A stretch of DNA of 64,000 bases, taken from the NCBI GenBank assembly GCA_002150815.3, contig NDFF03000011.1, forward strand, positions 744,001 to 808,000. Direction: 5' to 3'. Shown here piece by piece: positions 59,060 to 64,000 of this stretch. Made by a program: the position numbers and the translations under genes. Each line of letters starts with the position of its first letter. Positions within the stretch are counted from its first letter, which is position 1. The stretch is from Grammothele lineata (Eukaryota; Basidiomycota; Agaricomycetes; Polyporales; Polyporaceae). A model generated the notes under the pieces. The model did not search any database, was not told the DNA's origin, and saw only the letters and a program-made list of their open reading frames with translations.

Positions 59060-62000
59060 ATGCTTCGTATTGGCGTTGACGTCGGAGGTGAGTTATTTCT
59101 CGTGAAAATGGCTTACAGGCGCAAGGCAGGCCGACTCACTCGGTCGGTGCAGGTACTAACACGGATGGTGTCCTCATTGACGTGACTCGATTGCACGAAT
59201 CGAGTCGTGGTGTGCTCGCGCACTACAAGGCACCCACAACAACCGACGTCTCCAAAGGCATCGAGAACGCCGTCCGTGAGGTCCTCAAGCTCGCATCCGT
59301 GTCCCCCTCCGAAGTCGCTTCCGTCAGCATCGGAACGACCGCCTTCATCAATGCCGTCCTCGAGGCGGACGCACGCCGGCTTGCCAAGGTGGCAGTCATC
59401 CGCCTGAGCAGTGTCTACACCCGCCAGTGTCCCCCGTTCATCGACTTCCCCAAGCCACTGCGCATCCTTACCGACGGGCATGTCGGTTATGTAGACGGCG
59501 GTTTCGAGAGTGCGTATTTACTCCCTTGGCCGTTCGCTCGCTCGAGCTGACGTATTTTCAGTCGATGGCAGGGAGATTCGCTCCCTGAACGAGCAGCAGA
59601 TCGTCGAGCAGTGCGCCATCATCAAGCAGAAAGGTCTCAAAAATGTGAGTTCTATTACAAAGCTGCGCTCGTAGTGATCACGCCTGCACCCTCCCGGTTC
59701 TCCCAAGAGCATGTCTTACACCACTCATGATCGGCATCACTGGCACGCTGTGGCGTTCCGGGTACCGGCCCGGGACTTCTCCAACGTCGCGCTGTGATGT
59801 CAGAGTGCGACGGCAGTTCTTCTTTTGACGTCGCAACTCGCCGGAGGTCGTTCAGCCCGAACGCTTCAATCGATGCTGATTATTGTTGCAGGTGGTCCTC
59901 ACGGGGATTTTCTCCTCCCTCGACAACGAGGGAAAGCAGGAGCTTGCGGCGAAGACCATTGTCGAGCGCGAGCTCGGCCCCTCCGTGAACGTCGTCTGCT
60001 CTCGAGAGGGTGCGTGAAGCCTTCGTCTCTTGATCACGTCATGCTCATCGCTTCCATAGTCGGCCAAGTGGGCCTGCTCGAGCGCGAAAATGCGTCGATT
60101 CTCAACGCCGCTATCCTCACCTTCGCCCAACGCACCATCCGCGGCTTCCAAGCCGCCATGCGCACCCTCTCCCTCACATGCCCCCTCTTCCTCACCCAGA
60201 ACGACGGTACACTCACCACCGCCGCCTCTGCTGCCCGCCTCCCCATCCGCACTTTCGCCTCCGGCCCGACGAACTCAATGCGCGGAGCCGCGTTCCTCGC
60301 GGGGCTTGATGACCGGACGAAGGGTCCAGACTCGGTCGAGAAGGGCAAGTCGACGATCGTCGTCGATGTGGGGGGAACGACGTCCGACGTCGGTGTGCTC
60401 CTCCCGTCGGGTTTCCCGCGTCAGGCGGCCTCGTTCATCGAGGTCGGCGGGGTACGGACGAACTTCGCGATGGCAGACGTGCAGTCGGTCGCGCTTGGCG
60501 GCGGGTCCGTCGTGCACACGAATGAGGCTGGTCGTGTAGCCGTAGGGCCCGAGTCGGTTGGATACAACCTGACCCGGGATGCGCGTGTGTTCGGTGGAAA
60601 CGTGCTGACCACGACGGACCTGATCGTCGCGAGCGGGCGTGCTGAGCTGGGCGACAAAGCGAGGGTGGCAGACGTGAGCGCAGACACGGTCGCTCAGGGT
60701 ATGCAGAGGATCAAGAAGCTCCTCGAAAACATCATCGACAAGTACGTTCTTTCCGGTCTCGCTCGTTTCCTTACACTGACGTGTTGATTCTAGGATGAAG
60801 ACCTCTCCTGAGGACATCACTGTCCTTCTGGTCGGAGGTGGAAGCATCATTTCCCCTGACGAGCTCGTTGGCGTGAAGGAGATTATTCGCCCTCCCTTCT
60901 TTGGCGTGGCGAACGCTGTCGGCGCCGCGATGGCGAAGGGTAGGTGCGCATTTACATCCTTGTCGAAGCGAGTTGATGACGTTTACCACCCTTATAGTCG
61001 CTGGCGAGATCGACACTATCGAGATTTTGGCTGGTCGCGACGTGCACGCTGTCATAGAGTCGATCAAGGAGAAGGCGATTGCGAAAGCCATCGCTGCCGG
61101 TGCGGATCCCGGTAAGCTTGTTTTACGACAACGTAGTCGATTGCGCTTGCCTGCTTACGAGTAATGCAACGACAGCCACCGTTAAGATAGTTGAAGTTAC
61201 CAACCTCCCTGTCCAAGTACGTATCGCCGTATTACTTTGGACTTCCTCCTACTGACCGTATCCTCGAAATAGTACGTGACCAATCAGGCGACGCGCATCA
61301 TTGTCAAGGCCGCCGGAGACCTCGCCGCGCAAGCTGTGGCTGTTGTCGATGATGCTGACTCTGCACTGGCCGATACCGCCGAGTCCGAGGAGGGCGAAAA
61401 GTCCCTGGCGAACCAAGCGGAGGCTACCGAGGGCAGCGGCATCGGCGAGGCGCCTGTCGACATCGTCACCTACAAGCCGACGATCCTGCCCAACAGGGCT
61501 TGGAAGCTTTCGGAGATCGATCTCGGTGTGTTTTCATATACGTCTTCCAGCGCTTCATTGGGTTAACTTGTCTCGTCAATCATAGAGTGGATTGCTGAGG
61601 GATGCGCGGTGCTTGGAACGGGAGGGGGTGGTTCGTCCTACCCTGCGTTCTTGATGTCACGGCAAGCGCTCCGCGAGGGGAAGCAGATTCTCGTGAGTTA
61701 ATTCCGACCTGCCTGATACAGCACAAGGTATTAATGACGCCCACAAATTCATGACAGGTCGTTGACCCCAACGATGTTCCTGATGACGAGCTTTTTGTCC
61801 GCGTCGGGTTCATGGTATGTGCATAGCCATATTATCTAATTATATCGTATTGACGCTGCCACCAGGGCTCTCCGAGCGTCGGAGTACGTCTTTACGTCTG
61901 CATTCGTCGCGTTGAGCATTCATCATGACATTCGTTGGAACGTACAGTTGGAACGTTTGCAGGGTGGCCGAGAGCTCCCCAGCGCCTCTGAAGCGCTCAT

Positions 62001-63344
62001 CCAGTATCTAGGCGTCAACCAGTCTTCGGGGTACATCGCCGAGGAGATCGGCGGTGGTAATGGTGTTCAGCCTATGATTGTCGCTGCCGCGACCGGGAAG
62101 ACGGTCATCGACTCCGATCTCATGGGCCGCGCATATCCCAACGTATGTCTCAGCGCTTTCGTCTACTTCAGCATGTCACGCTAACACTTCTTATCGCTAG
62201 ATGTACCAAACGTGGGCACCCTCGAACAGCTCTATCTTTCCGCCGAGGGCGCTAACATAGAGTTTTTACAGTATCCCAGGAGCCTACAACCTTCCTAACA
62301 GTCTGACGCCTTGCGCGCTCTCCGACGGGATGGGTAGTACCCTCGTAAGTCTCAACACGGTCTAATTAATGTAGAAGGTACCAATACTCACTCACCGCTC
62401 TCATACTTGAAGGTGCTCCCCACCGCTCGGAACCCGAAGGCCGTCGAGGACATCCTGCGCGCTGCTGCGACAGAGATGGGTTCTTCTGCAGGCGTAGCCG
62501 GTGCTCCTATGGACTGCAAGACGTGCAAGGACTACGGCGTCCCCCACAGCGTCTCGCAGGCGTGGCGCCTTGGGCGCGCAATCGCCCTTTGCCGCAAGCA
62601 CAACGACCTCAAGGGTGTCCCTCGCGCGCTCCTCGAGCACCAGAACGGCGCGTGCCTCTTTATCGGCAAGATCGTCGACGTCCAAAGAGTGCGTTCTCTC
62701 AGGCTTGCGTGCTGGTGGAGCCCTTTAGCTGATATGTGGTCGTGACTTCCGTCCTTTCTGTCGGGCAGGAAGTTCGCAAGGGCTTCACATGGGGCAAGGT
62801 GACCATCGCACCGCTTCTCGAGGAGGAAGAAGAAGACACCGGAGCTGCGGGCGGCCCGAGCGTGGCCCTGCCAGTGAAGCCGGACGACCACCTCGTGATC
62901 CCCTTCCAGAACGAGAACCTATACGCATACATTCTCTCGGCGAACGGCGAGGAGAAGGTGCGTGCGCTCTGGACCCTTACCGGCTGGGGCCGTTTTGGCC
63001 ACCCAACTTCTCCTAACGCCGTTCCCGTACACAGATCCACACGACGGTTCCTGACCTCATCACCGTGCTCGATTCGCAAAACGGCGCGGCGCTCGGCACG
63101 CCGGAGTACCGCTACGGCCTGCGCGTCACTGTCATGGCGTTCGCGGGACATCCGTCGTGGACAACGAAGGAGGGCCTTGCGTGTGGTGGCCCTGAGGCGT
63201 TCGGGTGAGTGTGGCCACTACTTCTGGTCCTCCCCCCGGAACAACGGTCTGACTTTGCGACATAGCCTCAAAGACGTTGCGTTCACTTCCATCGGAACGT
63301 ACAGAGACCCGGTCAGCGTCGTGGCAGAGTACTTTAGCTCATAA
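59060..63344 (+). CDS. Hydantoinase A / DUF917 fusion protein, paralog 2
   Basis: Nineteen exons: 59060-59087, 59153-59509, 59562-59644, 59892-60009, 60060-60741, 60794-60939, 60998-61111, 61176-61216, 61273-61525, 61586-61692, 61758-61814, 61866-61883, 61948-62142, 62201-62211, 62272-62344, 62413-62688, 62769-62957, 63035-63204, 63266-63344; 998 aa. Domain order equals paralog 1: MLRIGVDVGGTNTDG, SIGTTAFINAV, VVDVGGTTSDVGV, LVGGGSIISPDEL, then DUF917 with EWIAEGCAVLGTGGGGSS, EEIGGGNGVQP and SDGMGSTL. It has two introns that paralog 1 lacks (61112-61175 and 62689-62768), and a GT donor where paralog 1 has GC. The third intron (59645-59891) is unusually long. It acts presumably on a similar cyclic amide; the two differ mainly at the C-terminus and in acidic linkers. 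Confidence 0.9.
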
Positions 63345-64000
63345 GGAGTCTACGTGCCTCTGCCACTTATGAGAGACTTCTAAGCGCCCTGTAGGGGTTA
63401 TCGTTATAGTTAGTAGAAGTTCCTTGGTTCGGTTGTATGTGTAATCGCGCGGTCATGTATACGTACTTCGTAATAGTGGCACCATGAATGTATCAACGTC
63501 AATCATTATCCCTACATGCAATATCACGCTGGCCGCGGGCGTGGAAAAGGAGCTCTTCCTACTAACAGTGCGCAGGTAGTGGCTAGGTGTTTGGTTCAGT
63601 GTACGCTTGGGCCAAGCTCAGGCCCACAAAACGTCCCGGGACCGTGCGAGTAACATCATGGGTGGTGGTTGGTGTGGCCAACCTTTGAAGCTGAAGTTTG
63701 AAGGGAGATGCCATATCGGACGATCATCGGGCGCGAAGGCCCCACAACGAAGCGAGGGGAGGTTCTCCCGCGCAGGCTCTAGCGGCTGGGAACAATACAC
63801 AATGAAAATTACGCGTCTTGTCGGCTGGCTTCGAAGTTCGCGCTCTAGACAAAGTCGAAGTGACAATGAAATGCTGGCTCGAAGTCGCGTCGCGATGCGT
63901 CCTTATAATGGGCGCCACGTGGTTTGATGGCCTCGCTTACATCATCGCGTCTTGCTCAACAGCGGCCAACGGTGATTTCCGTGGTACTCACCGTCCTCAC
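63345..64000. other. Downstream flank, no supported gene
   Basis: 3' flank of the second hydantoinase fusion. A frame at 63607-63927 on the plus strand has no recognisable domain. Confidence 0.45.

Noticed and set aside
63607..63927. 106-codon frame at the right end
   Set aside because: No domain, no splice support, and composition like the surrounding DNA.
1..64000. CRISPR arrays, insertion sequences, prophage or bacterial operon signals
   Set aside because: No regularly spaced repeats or transposase genes seen; introns and gene content are fungal.

Overview
The window is nuclear DNA of a filamentous basidiomycete, probably an agaricomycete. Nearly every real gene is cut by many 50-60 nt introns, coding exons are GC-rich, and several families (DUF6533 membrane proteins, phenol-hydroxylase-type FAD monooxygenases, APH-fold kinase-like proteins) are typical of such genomes. 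Gene models were built by hand: exon joins were accepted only where splice sites, reading phase and family or paralog similarity agreed. No operons, CRISPR arrays or bacterial elements are present.

Layout. 1-5.2 kb: two tandem DUF6533 seven-helix membrane protein genes (minus strand; the first runs off the left edge) inside a duplicated segment of at least 2 kb. 5.6-8.0 kb: a secreted GH89 alpha-N-acetylglucosaminidase. 8.5-10.0 kb: a third DUF6533 gene (plus strand). 10.08 kb: tRNA-Ala(CGC). 10.4-11.4 kb: SDH4, the membrane anchor of succinate dehydrogenase. 12.0-14.85 kb: an APH-family kinase-like gene. 15-18.9 kb: no gene I can support beyond one weak proline-rich ORF. 18.9-19.6 kb: TFIIA gamma subunit. 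20.0-34.1 kb: an array of four head-to-tail FAD-dependent aromatic monooxygenases (called A-D here), all intact, each with ten coding exons at equivalent positions; B and C lie in a recent duplication of about 3.1 kb. 35.0-37.3 kb: a PTEN/Tep1 phosphatase followed by a decayed tandem copy of its 3' half. 40.4-42.5 kb: a seven-helix receptor-like protein with a very long loop. 43.2-44.3 kb: a small CBS-domain protein, divergent from RPN1 of the 26S proteasome (44.7-48.0 kb). 48.3-63.3 kb: two paralogous hydantoinase A/DUF917 fusion genes in opposite orientation, enclosing an amidase and a LYC1-like acetyltransferase.

How the genes may work together. Housekeeping genes (SDH4, TFIIA gamma, RPN1, PTEN, tRNA) are interspersed with three lineage-expanded blocks. 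The monooxygenase array looks like a dosage or divergence expansion for aromatic ring hydroxylation. The right-hand block (hydantoinase/oxoprolinase-like ATPase fused to DUF917, amidase, acetyltransferase, second fusion) looks like a catabolic module for cyclic or linear amides; this is inferred from family membership and proximity only.

Most unusual points: GC-AG introns conserved in three of the four monooxygenases and in one of the two hydantoinase-fusion paralogs, three of them length-divisible by three and free of in-frame stops; very short coding exons (11, 14, 16, 17 and 18 nt); and the symmetric hydantoinase-fusion/amidase/acetyltransferase block. Several open frames that first looked like broken fragments splice into intact genes.
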